From NCBI RefSeq assembly GCF_000224145.3, contig NC_020176.2, forward strand, positions 2,050,740-2,114,739: 64,000 nt of DNA, written 5' to 3'. This stretch comes from Ciona intestinalis. Its lineage: Eukaryota > Chordata > Ascidiacea > Phlebobranchia > Cionidae. Below, piece after piece: positions 46,256-57,588 of the stretch (position 1 is its first letter; each line of letters starts with the position of its first letter). A program made the position numbers and the translations under genes. Under the pieces are notes generated by a model. That model was given only the letters and a program-made list of their open reading frames with translations, did not search any database and was not told the DNA's origin.

Positions 46256-49200
46256 ATGGCAGAAGAAGCCCCAGCGTTGTTCACCTTTGAGGTGGCTCTT
46301 GAGGTCGCAAATAAAGGTGAAAAAATGTTGCTAGCAAATCTTGTCTGCAGAGTATGGCAGTTGCATTTTGTTTACAAACGGGATTTAGTTCACAAAGTTT
46401 TTGCAATGCACGATATAGTTTGTCCCTGCATAGTAACTAATTAAAAATGACTAAATTTAAATAAATAATGAAAAACTAATTAAATAAAAAACCAAATTTA
46501 AATAAATAATAACAAAAATTTATCAAATAATGAACCAAATTTAAAGAAATAATAAAAAGTTTATCAAATAATTAACCAAATGTAAATAAATAATAAAAAA
46601 ATAATGAAATAATAAACCAAAGTGGTTTGGGAATGTATTTTGCAAGCCAATTTTTACCAACTGCACATGTGCACCCCAAAAAAGACGTGTTTAAAAATCT
46701 TGTTTTGTAAAAATACAAACATTTAATCAAATGTAGTTTATTATGATTTAAAACATTTGTTACCAATCTGCCCTGTGTAATGTAGCTTTTTACCAAAGTA
46801 ATTTCTTCGCACAGTTGGTTGGATCTACACGATTACGATTTAAACCATTTTCAACCTATCTGCTCTGCATAATTGTAAAATCATAGCAAAGTAATTCCAT
46901 TGCACAGTTGAAGGGATCTACACTTTACGATTTAAAACATTTTTGAACGATCTATCTTGCATAATGTAAAACCCAACCAAAGTAATTCCATCGCACAGTT
47001 GAAGGGATCTACATTTATGATTTGAAACATTTTTAACAATCTGCCTTGCATAATGTAGAACCCAACCAAAGTGATTTTATCGCATAGTTGGAGGAAACTA
47101 CACATTTTTTTTAAAAACATTTTTGAACGATCTACCTTGCATAATGTAGAAATCAACCAAAGTAATTTTACTGCACAGTTGGAGGAATCTACACTGTCCT
47201 TCGGAGCAAAGCAGAGTCGACCGTCGAGGAACTGGGAGAGGATTATTGTATGATTGGAATCTGTAACGAGAGATTTGTCGCGATGGAAGTCGAAAAAATG
47301 GAGCCATCTTTACCCCAGATGAAACGGGCTGTGGATCTGATGAGGGAAAAACATATAGGGGTGAATAAGCTTGGTGGCGTAAACTTCATAACATTAATCC
47401 CTTCCCTTTGGGGGGGTCACTAATAAAACTGCGAGTTCCAAACGGTTGCAATTTTGGTTATTTTGACCAGAAAACCAAATTTTGTTAAGATACCTCGAAT
47501 GGTTTTTGAGTTATGGTTAAAAAACCATTACGCAAAATGTCTGCAATCATTTGCAACCTGTAGTTTTATTAGGAACCCTATTCTAGGAGCTGTGACATCG
47601 GACAATGAAATTTGTTTTAAGTTTGTATCATTTTTAATATTAGGTTTGTTTTTTTTTAAATGTTTTGATCATAAATTGTTTTTTTACAGTGTCTAATTGT
47701 CTTTCAATTCTTGACAGTGTCTAATTGTAATCTTTACTATTTGATTTGTGATAGTTAAAACAGAAGCATAAATTGCTTTCTTTTGCAGTTTCTAATTGTA
47801 ATTCAATTGTTTACAGTGTCTATTTGTAATCTCTTAGGTTTAGTAATATATTTGATTTATGATATTTAGTTTCAAATGCATCATAATATGCATTCTTATC
47901 AAATATGCAACAGTCACTGACAAATAATATAGTATATTGCATCCAAACTCCACTAATCCACCAGTTTAATCCTTGTATATTTATTTAGGTTGTAACTGGG
48001 CGTTGGCTTATAGAAGGATACCCCAAGGTAATGTACAAGCATTTTGTGTATACTGTTTCATTTATACGTTGAATAAATGAATGTTATTTACTTTATCTTC
48101 GCGTGGCTGGAAAACGACAGTTGTTATAACATGGGTGTCCCGTTTCATACACCTTGTGCCAGCTTACGAGTTCCCATGTATGTTACTGTAATTTTACCCC
48201 ATGTTTCACACATTATGTGGTAAAGTACGGGGTGTTGGGTGTAAATTCCATTCCATGTTTCACACATTATGTGGTAAAGTACGGGGTGTTGGGTCTAAAT
48301 TCCACCCCATGTTTCACATATTATGTGGTAAAGTACGGGATGTTGGGTGTAAATTCCTCCCCATGTTTCACACATTATGTGGTAAAGTACGGGGTGTTGG
48401 GTCTAAATTCCACCCCATGTTTCACACATTGTGTAATGATTCAATTCACGCTAATTATACTTCAATTATACATAGGTTGTTTTGTTTAACTTGGACACAG
48501 CATGGGACATGTACAACACATGGTCATGGGAAATGTTCGATAAAACTGGTGTTGGTATCCCAGAACATGATACTGAGGCTAAAAGATGCGTTTTGTTCGG
48601 ATTTCTGACCGCATGGTTCCTCGGAGAGGTATGACAGCTTTAGAAAGTTAGAATACTTGTTTTTTAAAAGCAGTGGTGTATTTAGGAAGGTTTTTTTCAT
48701 GTCTAAATCATTTTTTAGCAATTTTTTTTTTAATTAGTTTTGATAATTTATATTTTCATAGCCAAGGCATTTTTTAGCAAAAAAAATATTTTTCACTTAA
48801 TTTTTTTTTTTTTTGCAACTTTAATTTTCAGTTCCGTGCTCAATGTGGCAAGAAATCAGTGATCGTGGCACAATTTCACGAATGGTTGTCGGGTATTGGC
48901 CTCCTTATGTGCCGGATGCGTCAAATTGATATCTCCACCATTTTCACCACCCATGCTACATTGTTGGGACGATACTTGTGTGCTGCTAATGTTGATTTCT
49001 ACAACAATTTAAGCAATGTAAGTTGTAGCAGTGTCATATTTCCCAATCATGTTTTTAACAATTAACACTTTTTACCTTAGTGACGATATAGTTAAATAGT
49101 TTTGTAATTTTTTTGGTTACTATCAAATGGGACGATAATAGAGAATAAAAAGTAGAGCCTGACCGATTATCGGTTAGCCGATATATCGGTCGCATTTTTG

Positions 49201-52200
49201 GTGATTTACCGATTATCGGCAAGGGCAAAAAACGGCCGATATTATCGGCGCTAAGTAACCAGACGGCCAGCAACGTGCGTACGTAAAAATTAATGCAGAG
49301 CGATACCTTGTTCATAAAGGTAAACTCACTCGTATACCTAATTCAACTCATTCGTAAAAATCTAACGTATTAAACTAGGTCAAAGCGTCTGATCTTGCGT
49401 TCACCGCATGTCATGTTTATCACGCGCGTGTAACGTCCGAGGTTACTTTAGGTCACTTACGCGNNNNNNNNNNNNNNNNNNNNNNNNNNNNNNNNNNNNN
49501 NNNNNNNNNNNNNNNNNNNNNNNNNNNNNNNNNNNNNNNNNNNNNNNNNNNNNNNNNNNNNNNNNNNNNNNNNNNNNNNNNNNCACGACTGATTATCGGT
49601 TAGCCGATATATCGGCCGCATTTTGGTGATTTACCGATTATCGGCAAGGGCAAAAAACGGCCGATATTATCGGCGCTAAGTAACCAGACGGCCAGCAACG
49701 TGCGTACGTGAAAATTAATGCAGAGCGATACCTTGTTCATAAAGGTAAAATCACTCGTATACCTAATTCAACTCATTCGTAAAAATCTAACGTATTAAAC
49801 TAGGTCAAAGCGTCTGATCTTGCGTCCACCGCATGTCATGTTTATCAGGCGCGTGTAACGTCGAGGTTACTTTAGGTCACTTACGCGTCTTTACGAGTCA
49901 ACGTGATACACAAATAAACTGCATTAGCTGATAAATATAATGTTTGTTAAATGGAAGGGAGGTAAAATTTATTAGAAAAAATTCCAAATTAACCAATTAA
50001 GTAATTACAAGTTCACTAATAACTAATTAATAAAAATTAAGCCTGTTAGTTGATTTTTATCAGCCATATCAGATTCTTCCGTTTTATTCAGTCAAGTTTT
50101 TTAGGTGCATTAAAATATCGGTTATCGGCAACTGAAATTTACAAAATATCGGTATAGGTTTGAAAAAAGCAATATCGGTCGGGCTCTAATAAAAAGACCA
50201 ACTTGCCCCAACCCACTATATAACAATACAAACCACTGATTCTTTTCCATTTATTCAAATTCAATGGGCAAATAAGCTTATACCAGGCATAGGAAAATTA
50301 AGTGTTAATGTACTTTGTTTAATTACTCATTATATAGAAAAAAAGTAAAATTATTGGCTATAGGTATAAATAATGTAGTTTATAATGTGTTTATATGATA
50401 GCCAATGTTTATTTTGAGCTTAAAATTTAATAATTTACTAGGAAGACATGATCTCGTCATGTTTGAGTGTATGTACACGCTGTATTTTGTTGAATGCCTT
50501 ATGTAAATAATGAAGAGCATTTTCCACATAATTTTGACTACTCTGGTATTCACATGTGACAGAGTTTTATAACAAATTTGAAATATTTTGTTTTAAAAAC
50601 AAAATTTTTTAACAAATTTAAAACAAGTCATTTTTTCAAAAGATTTTCTCTCAACATGCTTAAATTTTAGCATTTAACACATAAAATATACATATAGTAA
50701 GGTTGGGGAAGACTTTGTGACACCGCACATAATATCCAATATCCTGATCGTGTTTCAAACAATTAACAACGGTCTATGGGAGTCGTGAGAATACGGTTTT
50801 ATAATTCTCTATAATTCTATTTATAGTAAACAAAGAACAATCAAAGAATTATAAAACTGTATCCTCACGACTCTCATATGTTAATTGTTTAAAACACGAT
50901 CAGGATATTGGATAGCAAGTACCAAAGGTGTTCCGTTTTTCCCCACCCTACTATATCATACATACAACCTTAAAATTTCAGTTCCAAGTTGACATAGAGG
51001 CAGGGAACCGTCAAATATACCACAGATACTGCATGGAAAGAGCAGCTGCCCATTCTGCTCATGTATTCGCCACAGTATCCGACATAACTTCACTAGAAGC
51101 TGAACATCTGCTTAAACGAAAACCAGGTTCAAAAATCTAATGTTTTTTTGCGAAATTTTAGATTTTATAATTTAAAAATTTTAATATTTTTGTGATAAAT
51201 ATTTTTCTTTTTCATCACTTTGTGTTAATTTTCTTTATTTTGTTATTTTGTGTCAAAAAATATCATGTTTGCTGCAAAATTTTAGATTTTGTTATTTTAT
51301 TATTCTATATTTTGTAAAGTTCTTTTTTGTTTTAAATGTTCAAGTTTTTATGTAATTTTTAGTTTTTTAAGTTGGATATGCAATAAAGTCATTTAAAAAA
51401 TACTTTAATTGTTTTTACACCCGTTTTAAAGCATTTAGCCATTATAACACTGTTTAAAAAATAATTAATCCTAAAAAAAGAAAAGCAATTTTTTGGACGA
51501 TTTTTGGGTGTTTTTGTATTCATGTTGCAAACTGTTAAACTGTATCTTTATGAATACAGATTTAATTCTTCCAAATGGATTGAGCATAAAGAATGCACAG
51601 TGTATGCATGAGTTTCAAAATCTACACGCGATTGCAAAAGAAAAAATTCACCATTTTGTCAGAGGTCATTTTTATGGGTAAGCGTTATTGTAAGAGCACG
51701 AGTGTTCGTTTCTGGATTTTACCCCTTTTTTTTATGCATTATGTGGTAAAGTACAGGGTGTTGGGTGTAAATTCCACCCCATGTTTCACACATTATGTGG
51801 TAAAGTACGGGGTGTTGGGTGTAAATTTCACCCCATGTTTCACACATTATGTGGTAAAGTATGGGGTGTTGGGTGTAAATTCCACCCCATGTTTCACACA
51901 TTATGTGGTAAAGTACGAGGTGTTGGGTGTAAATTTCACCCCATGTTTCACACATTATGTGGTAAAGTACGGGGTGTTGGGTGTAAATTCCACCCCATGT
52001 TTCACACATTATGTGGTAAAGTACGGGGTGTTGGGTGTAAATTCCACCCCATGTTTCACACATTATGTGGTAAAGTACGAGGTGTTGGGTGTAAATTTCA
52101 CCCCATGTTTCACACATTATGTGGTAAAGTACGGGGTGTTGGGTGTAAATTCCACCCCATGTTTCACACATTATGTGGTAAAGTACGGGGTGTTGGGTGT

Positions 52201-55200
52201 AAATTGCACCCCATGTTTCACACATCAAATTACATCATAACTATAACACAACTTTAAAACAATACATAAAACTAAACACTTTAACACAATTTCCAGGCAT
52301 TTTGACCTCAATTTGGATAAAACACTGTACATGTTCATTGCTGGTAGATATGAATACAGCAACAAAGGTGCAGACCTTTACATTGAAGCTATGAGCCGAC
52401 TTAACCACAGATTAAAGGTGAAAATAAAACATATTATACTTGAAACTAGGATTAAACTCAGTGTTGAAATATCTTAACATATTACCATTAAAGCATTGTC
52501 GCCTACCTTGGGGGAGTGGCAGGCTTCAAAATCTGGTGAGGTCCATGCAGTATTTGGGGTAATGGTCTTAAATCTCAGGTCCCATGACGTGCCACGCTCA
52601 AAATTAACGCCTCAGAATTTGTCTAAAGTTTTAAAAAAAACTTTTCGTTGGGTTGTCAAAATTACCAGCCACACATAAAAACATCCTCAAAAAATAATCG
52701 CCCACAAAGTAACATACTTGGTTTGTTGGTTACTCGTAAGCTGACATGAGGTGTATGAAACAGAACATCCAAGGCTTGTTGTTTTCCTGCCTTGTGAGGA
52801 TAAAGTAAGTTACACTCATTCAACTTCCCATGCCCCCATTACGCAAATATATATAAACATAATTGATTATATTTCTAAATAATTAAATAAATATAATATA
52901 ACCCTCCAAATGATTAACAGAAATGTGACCAAAATTACCCCCTCTCCAGATTTTGTCCCAAGATAAAAAAAAACATTCGTTAAAAATTATAAAAAACAAC
53001 CCATTCTCTCGTTACGCAAATATACATAAACATCATTATTATAATTTAATTTTTTTAAAATTTTTTTTAAGTTAAGATTTGTTTTATCTTACTGTTTTGT
53101 ATCTGTGTAAAAAAAAATCTAAGTCCGATAATAATATATATATTTATATCATTTGTTCAATTTTTTAATAATTAATTATAAATACCTTTCAGATGATAAA
53201 CAGTGATGTGACAGTGATTGCTTTTCTAATATTCCCTGCATCAACTAACAACTTCAACGTAGAAAGTTTAAAAGGCCAAGCAGTGGTGAAACAACTCAAA
53301 GAGACAGTTGACGTCATTAAGGACGACATTGGAAACAAACTTTTCGATCTATGTTTGAGGTCAAATATTTCCTTTTTTTCTGTGAATGTTTTTACCAAGA
53401 AATTTATTTTTTACTTTTTTGAGTTAATTTAACAGTTTTTTTATTTATTCATTTTTTATAAACAATTTCTCTGTCTGTTATTTGACTAGATTATACCAAA
53501 GTTTTTTTCATTTTTTTTAAAAACTATTGTTTTATGTACACAAAGTTTACACAAAGTTGAATTTAACAATATCCCAAAAAATCATTTTTTATCTTGATTA
53601 AAAATCAGCAAAAATTTTTTTAAATTTTTATTCCTAAATCTTCTCCACAGAGGGAAACTTCCTAATGAGGAGCAGTTACTCGACCGCGACCACGTTATTA
53701 AACTCAAACGATGTATGTACGCAAACCAGTGTAGTACTTTACCCCCCATCGTTACCCACAATATGACTGATGACGCAAATGACCCAAGTAAGAATTCTGG
53801 AAAAATCTGAAAACATTCTGATTTTGTTGTTACCGGGCTGAACGTAAAATATAAACTAAGTAAATTGCTGTTGTGGTAAAAAAAAACACACAAAAAATTA
53901 TCATACTAAAATTTTTGTATTGAGTAGTGTGGGTAAGATGGGACACCTTTTAACTCTAGTTTCTCGTCCTATTTAGTAGTAAACTAAAAAAATTTAAAGA
54001 ATTATGAAACTATATCATTATCCTCGCGACTCCAATTGACCATTGTTAATTGTTTAAAACACGATCGGGTTATTTGGATAATATGTGCAAAAGATGTCCC
54101 GTCTTTCCCCAACTTACTATATATATATATACCTATGAAAAATCTTAATTGGTAATTATTATTCTACCGATGTTTTGTTGTGTGACAAAAAAAAAAAAAG
54201 AGCTATTTACTTAAATGCTTTAGGGGTGTCATCTTATACAGTTTAAAATGGTTCTTTAAATTTTTGTGTAACTTTTAAACTAAACTGTAAAGAAGGGAAA
54301 GTAAAAATAATAAAACAATAAAGCGTCAATTAAACTAAAAAAAATCAAATATGTAACTCCCATAGTCCCATATTACACTAACACATTTGTATTTCAGTCC
54401 TCAAACAAATCCGTGAGTGCAAATTATTCAACGCACGCAGTGACCGTGTTAAACTCATTTTCCACCCGGAGTTTCTTTCGCAAACCTCCCCCTTGTTATC
54501 CATGGATTACGACGAGTTCGTCCGTGGGTGTCACCTCGGGGTATTCCCCTCCTACTACGAGCCATGGGGCTACACGCCAGGTAAACTGGAGGTTGAAAAA
54601 AAAAATTGTGAAACTTATTTTTTTCAAGATTTTTTCTTTAAAATAAGATTTTTTTCTTTATGTTGTGCATTTGTGTAGGACTGCCTATTTTGTATAAAAA
54701 TCTGATACGTAAAAAATCTGATGATAACTTGACAGTGTGTACGAGGTGTCTAAACATTATACTGTCGGGATCCTATAACTCGACAGCAAGCATGTGGTGT
54801 ATGAATACACAATGTGTGTCGGGCTTTTAAAACTCGACAGCGAGCATGAGGTAGAAAAACCAAACATCTTCCTCTTCCAGCGGAGTGCGCCATCAAAGGC
54901 ATCCCGAGCGTGACGAGCAACCTCAGTGGTTTCGGATGTTTCATGCAGAGTCATCTTAGCGATCCGGAGGCATACGGGATCTACATCGTGGATCGAAGGT
55001 TTAAAAACGTCGACGAGACGTGCAATCAACTCACCGATGTAAGTTGGTTAACTGGTGTAGTACTTGCCCCGTTGAATTTGGTTAATTTCAACAGAATCCC
55101 TAAATTTATATTGATTGTGTAGTAGGTTGGGGTAAAACGGGTCATGTTTTTATTCTTTTTTTGTCCCATTTGGTAGTAAACAAAGACTATTTTCAGAATT

Positions 55201-57426
55201 ATATGAATTATATAACTAGAGTTGGTATAGTAGGGTGGGGTAAAATGGGTCATGTTTTTATTCTTTTTTTTGTCCCATTTGGTAGTAAACAAAGAATATT
55301 TACAGAATTATAACCATAGCATTGGGTAAAGAGCAATCTCTTTCTTAGACCCTGCCCTGTCAATAAGACTTACCAAGATTGAAATGAGGGTTAAATGATT
55401 TTGGAGGGTGTGGGTTATAGACTCTGTGTTAAAACACCCAATAAATATTTATATCGGGTGAAAATTGGTAGCAGAAAAATATTTTTTTCCCCCCAAAAAA
55501 AACAGAAATTACTAAAACACGAAAGTGTTGATATGAAATTTGTGCCAGAGTAGTTAAGATACGTCTGCTTGTAGTTGTGGACAAAATAGCGCTACAAAAT
55601 TTAATTAAAATAAATTTTCATTATTACATCACAGTACCTCTACCATTTCTGTCGAATGACTCGTAGAGAGAGAATTATTCAGCGAAATCGAACGGAGCGA
55701 ATCAGCGAATATCTTGATTGGTCACGACTCGGCATGGTAATGTGTTAAATTATTTTTTGGTCAGCAGCAAAAATGTTTACGCCTAACCCTTAAACCTAAA
55801 AGGGTTGCAACAGTAAAATAGGTTGAATGAATGAATGTAACTTACTTTATCCTCGCGTGGCCGGAAAACGACAGTTGTTATCACACGGGTGTGCACCTCG
55901 CGCCAGCTTACGAGTTACCAAGTATGTTACTTTGTGGGTGATTATTTTTTGGGGGATTTTGCGCGCTAGCCACTACGCCACGGCGCCGGACATTACCAAA
56001 TCGAAAACGGTTACCAAATCGAAACCTTTTAAAATATACAAAACAGAAATAGTTGCGGACAGTCTTTCCCATAATAAAAATATTCCTACTAAAAATGTAT
56101 GTCGCCTTCAGCAAGTCACTTAACGGCAATTGCTCCAACCCAGTGATCCCTTATAGCTTTCTAAATTATCAGTCATAAATTACAAAAAAATGTCCCAAAA
56201 ATTTTGTATTTTTTTTTTAAAGTATATATGAAATAAAATGCTCGTGTAATAACGACTGCCGTTGCCCTGCCACTCAACAATAAATAAGTTACATTTATCT
56301 CCCCCCCCCACCTAACCCCTATACAATACGCAGTATTACACGAATGCTCGACGTTTGGCGATTGATCGAACACACCCAGAATTTCTCGAACAAACAAGAT
56401 CTTTTTCACCGGTAAGTCTCATTATATCATAAATTTCACAAAACTTAAAAATATTTAATTGTTTTTTTAAAACTTAAAAGTATTTAATTGTTTTTTTTAA
56501 AGTAAAAAATATATTGTTCTTTTTTAAAACTAAAAATTATTTCATTGTTTTTTTAAAGTAAAAAATATGTTTCATTCTTTTTCAAAACTAAACAGTATTT
56601 AATTTTATTAAAAACTAAAAAAAAATATTTTATTCTTTTTGAAATTGTGTTTTTTTAACTTTTTTTTTTAATTCACCCAACAGCTGTATTATATAAAAAC
56701 AATTTGTTATTTATTTTTTCAGCCTATATGTAAAAGTTAATAATTTTTCCCCACCCACCCAACAGACTGGTTCAGTCCGTCTACCACGTCCGTACTCCGC
56801 TCCAAGTTCCCCGTTTGGTTCACGCATAGCTTCACCTTACCAATCAGATGAAGAGGATAATAAGGTGAACTATGATGTCATAATAGTTATGATGTCATAA
56901 TACTTGCGATGTCATAAAAACCGTGATGTCATAATGACTGTGATGTCATAATAATTATGATGTCGAATAACTATGATGTCATTATATATACATATACAAA
57001 CATATGATATATTTTTTTTTACAATACAACATGTATATTATTATTTTTTTCAATATAAATGTGATGAATAACCTTATAAAATTAAACATCTATAAGATCT
57101 CTGATGTCTTTTTATATACTTTTATATATTTTTTTTATTTTTTTCTAAAATGCAATACATATATATATTTCAATATAAATGCGATATATATATATATATT
57201 TCAAAGTAAATGCGAATTACTCTATAATAAACATCTATAAAATTTCTATTTCACCAAGTTATCGTATAATATTTCTATACCCCAGGTGTTTGACGACGAT
57301 GACGGAGACAGCGGACTCCACACCTCAAACCTTATTTCCACGGATACAGAAAGTGTTCTCTCAACGGCTACCACTCCAAATGGGACGGGGAATGATGTGA
57401 TAAGTTCGACCGCTTCGGATTTGTAA
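46256..57426 (+). CDS. GYS1: Glycogen synthase (UDP-glucose type, 16 exons)
   Basis: Exons: 46256-46316, 47179-47360, 47989-48027, 48476-48628, 48832-49017, 50982-51126, 51560-51677, 52297-52417, 53193-53359, 53651-53787, 54398-54580, 54881-55038, 55635-55736, 56334-56411, 56766-56864, 57286-57426; GT-AG, phases consistent, 689 residues. It elongates glycogen from UDP-glucose in the cytosol (GT3 family). Seen: the nucleotide-sugar motif [10 protein letters not shown] (exons 1-2), [39 protein letters not shown], the catalytic segment [12 protein letters not shown] (E491), and the Arg cluster [13 protein letters not shown] (560-572) used for glucose-6-phosphate activation. Ser621, 625, 629, 633 and 637 follow the four-residue spacing of mammalian sites 3a, 3b, 3c, 4 and 5, then DEED. 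The N-terminus is short and lacks sites 2/2a; an in-frame stop (46223-46225) precedes the ATG. The donors of exons 6 (GTTCAA) and 9 (GTCAAA) are weak. Confidence 0.95.
46440..46612 (+). repeat. AT-rich 45-50-bp tandem array in GYS intron 1
   Basis: About four copies of AACCAAATTTAAATAAATAA plus TTATCAAATAAT. Confidence 0.65.
46700..47200 (+). repeat. Tandem array containing the 3' splice site of GYS exon 2
   Basis: A unit of about 91 bp, AGTAATTCCATCGCACAG plus TTGAAGGGATCTACA and a spacer (AACGATCTACCTTGCATAAT), occurs with its AG ending near 46815, 46906, 46997, 47086 and 47178. The last is the true exon 2 start. A spacer-only partial copy precedes the first. Confidence 0.92.
48072..48188 (-). 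mobile_element. SINE tail copy in GYS intron 3
   Basis: AATGAATGTTATTTACTTTA, CGCGTGGCTGGAAAACGACA, GTGCCAGCTTACGAGTTCCC; immediately followed by the minisatellite. Confidence 0.8.
48193..48437 (+). repeat. 54-bp minisatellite, first array (GYS intron 3)
   Basis: About 4.5 copies of CCCCATGTTTCACACATTAT + GTGGTAAAGTACGGGGTGTT + GGGTGTAAATTCCA. Copies alternate GGGTGT/GGGTCT, giving a 108-bp higher-order period. The unit is divisible by three, hence long spurious open frames. Confidence 0.95.
49153..50188. mobile_element. Non-autonomous hAT-like DNA transposon (ATCGG-rich)
   Basis: Ends TAGAGCCTGACCGAT and ATCGGTCGGGCTCTA are inverted. An exact 8-bp target duplication ATAAAAAG lies at 49145-49152 and 50189-50196. 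Sub-terminal TTATCGGTTAGCCGATATAT palindromes are visible. 49157-49463 is nearly repeated at 49584-49889 across an N run, so the true element is probably shorter than assembled. Confidence 0.85.
49464..49583. other. Assembly gap (N run)
   Basis: Inside the hAT-like element; the flanks duplicate each other. Confidence 0.99.
50223..50690. other. GYS intron 5, unique AT-rich part
   Basis: No exon, RNA gene or repeat family seen. Confidence 0.45.
50694..50955. repeat. MITE pair fused head to head, abutting GYS exon 6
   Basis: A plus half (CCTGATCGTGTTTCAAACAA ... GGTTTTATAATTCTCT) meets an inverted half (TAGTAAACAAAGAACAATCA ... ATTGTTTAAAACACGATCAG), making a large palindrome. The right end CCCCACCCTACTATA lies 27 nt before the exon 6 acceptor. 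Confidence 0.8.
51720..52226 (+). repeat. 54-bp minisatellite, second array (GYS intron 7)
   Basis: About nine copies of the same unit as at 48193. Variants ACGAGG...AATTTC and ACGGGG...AATTCC alternate; copies 4-6 and 7-9 form a repeated trimer, so a higher-order unit of 162 bp has duplicated. Confidence 0.95.
52535..52825 (+). mobile_element. Repeat C fragment and SINE tail in GYS intron 8
   Basis: 52535-52605: TTTGGGGTAATGGTCTTAAA and CCCATGACGTGCCACGCTCA. 52690-52825: GCCCACAAAGTAACATACTT to GAGGATAAAGTAAGTTACAC, with a local GGTTTGTT insertion. Confidence 0.65.
53922..54128. repeat. MITE, inverted A-type (GYS intron 10)
   Basis: GTAGTGTGGGTAAGATGGGA start and CCCGTCTTTCCCCAACTTAC end. 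Confidence 0.85.
54740..54860 (+). repeat. Short tandem repeat upstream of GYS exon 12
   Basis: AACTCGACAGCAAGCATGTG (about 54777) recurs as AACTCGACAGCGAGCATGAG (about 54833); a weaker copy starts near 54729. Confidence 0.6.
55121..55320. repeat. Two tandem MITE left halves (GYS intron 12)
   Basis: GTAGGTTGGGGTAAAACGGG and GTAGGGTGGGGTAAAATGGG each begin about 100 bp of near-identical sequence (TCATGTTTTTATTCTTTTTT). Confidence 0.75.
55822..56300. mobile_element. Two SINE copies in opposite orientation (GYS intron 13)
   Basis: 55822-55990 (minus) joins tail to head with the middle missing: CTCGCGTGGCCGGAAAACGA ... GCGCTAGCCACTACGCCACG. 56098-56300 (plus) is body plus tail: CACTTAACGGCAATTGCTCC, then ATAACGACTGCCGTTGCCCT. 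Confidence 0.75.
56868..56992 (+). repeat. GATGTCAT array, first (GYS intron 15)
   Basis: Seven copies of an 18-bp-like unit, ATGATGTCATAATAGTT and variants. Confidence 0.85.
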
Positions 57427-57588
57427 TACAGATGATGATGTCATGAGCGATGATGTCATAGGCGATGATGTCATAAGTGATAATGTCATAAGTGATGATG
57501 TCATAAGCGATTATGTCATAAGTGGTGATTTCATAAATGATGATGTCATCAGCAATGATGTCATAATTGAGGATGTCACAGTTTTTTT
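57391..57588 (+). repeat. GATGTCAT array, second (GYS 3' end and 3' UTR)
   Basis: Some ten copies of the 15-mer GATGATGTCATAAGC follow the stop codon. The last coding codons (57391-57405, N-D-V-I-S) match the same 15-mer with one G-for-C change, so the array seems to overlap the end of the reading frame. Confidence 0.85.

Larger units (their letters stand above)
49022..50222. repeat. MITE remnant carrying a hAT-like insertion (GYS intron 5)
   Basis: Left part CATATTTCCCAATCATGTTT to AAATGGGACGATAATAGAGA; it resumes after 50196 as ACCAACTTGCCCCAACCCAC. Confidence 0.75.

Noticed and set aside
48201-52257. Long open frames over the 54-bp arrays (for example 215 codons at 51593)
   Set aside because: The unit length is a multiple of three and frames are open on both strands; the arrays are intronic in glycogen synthase.
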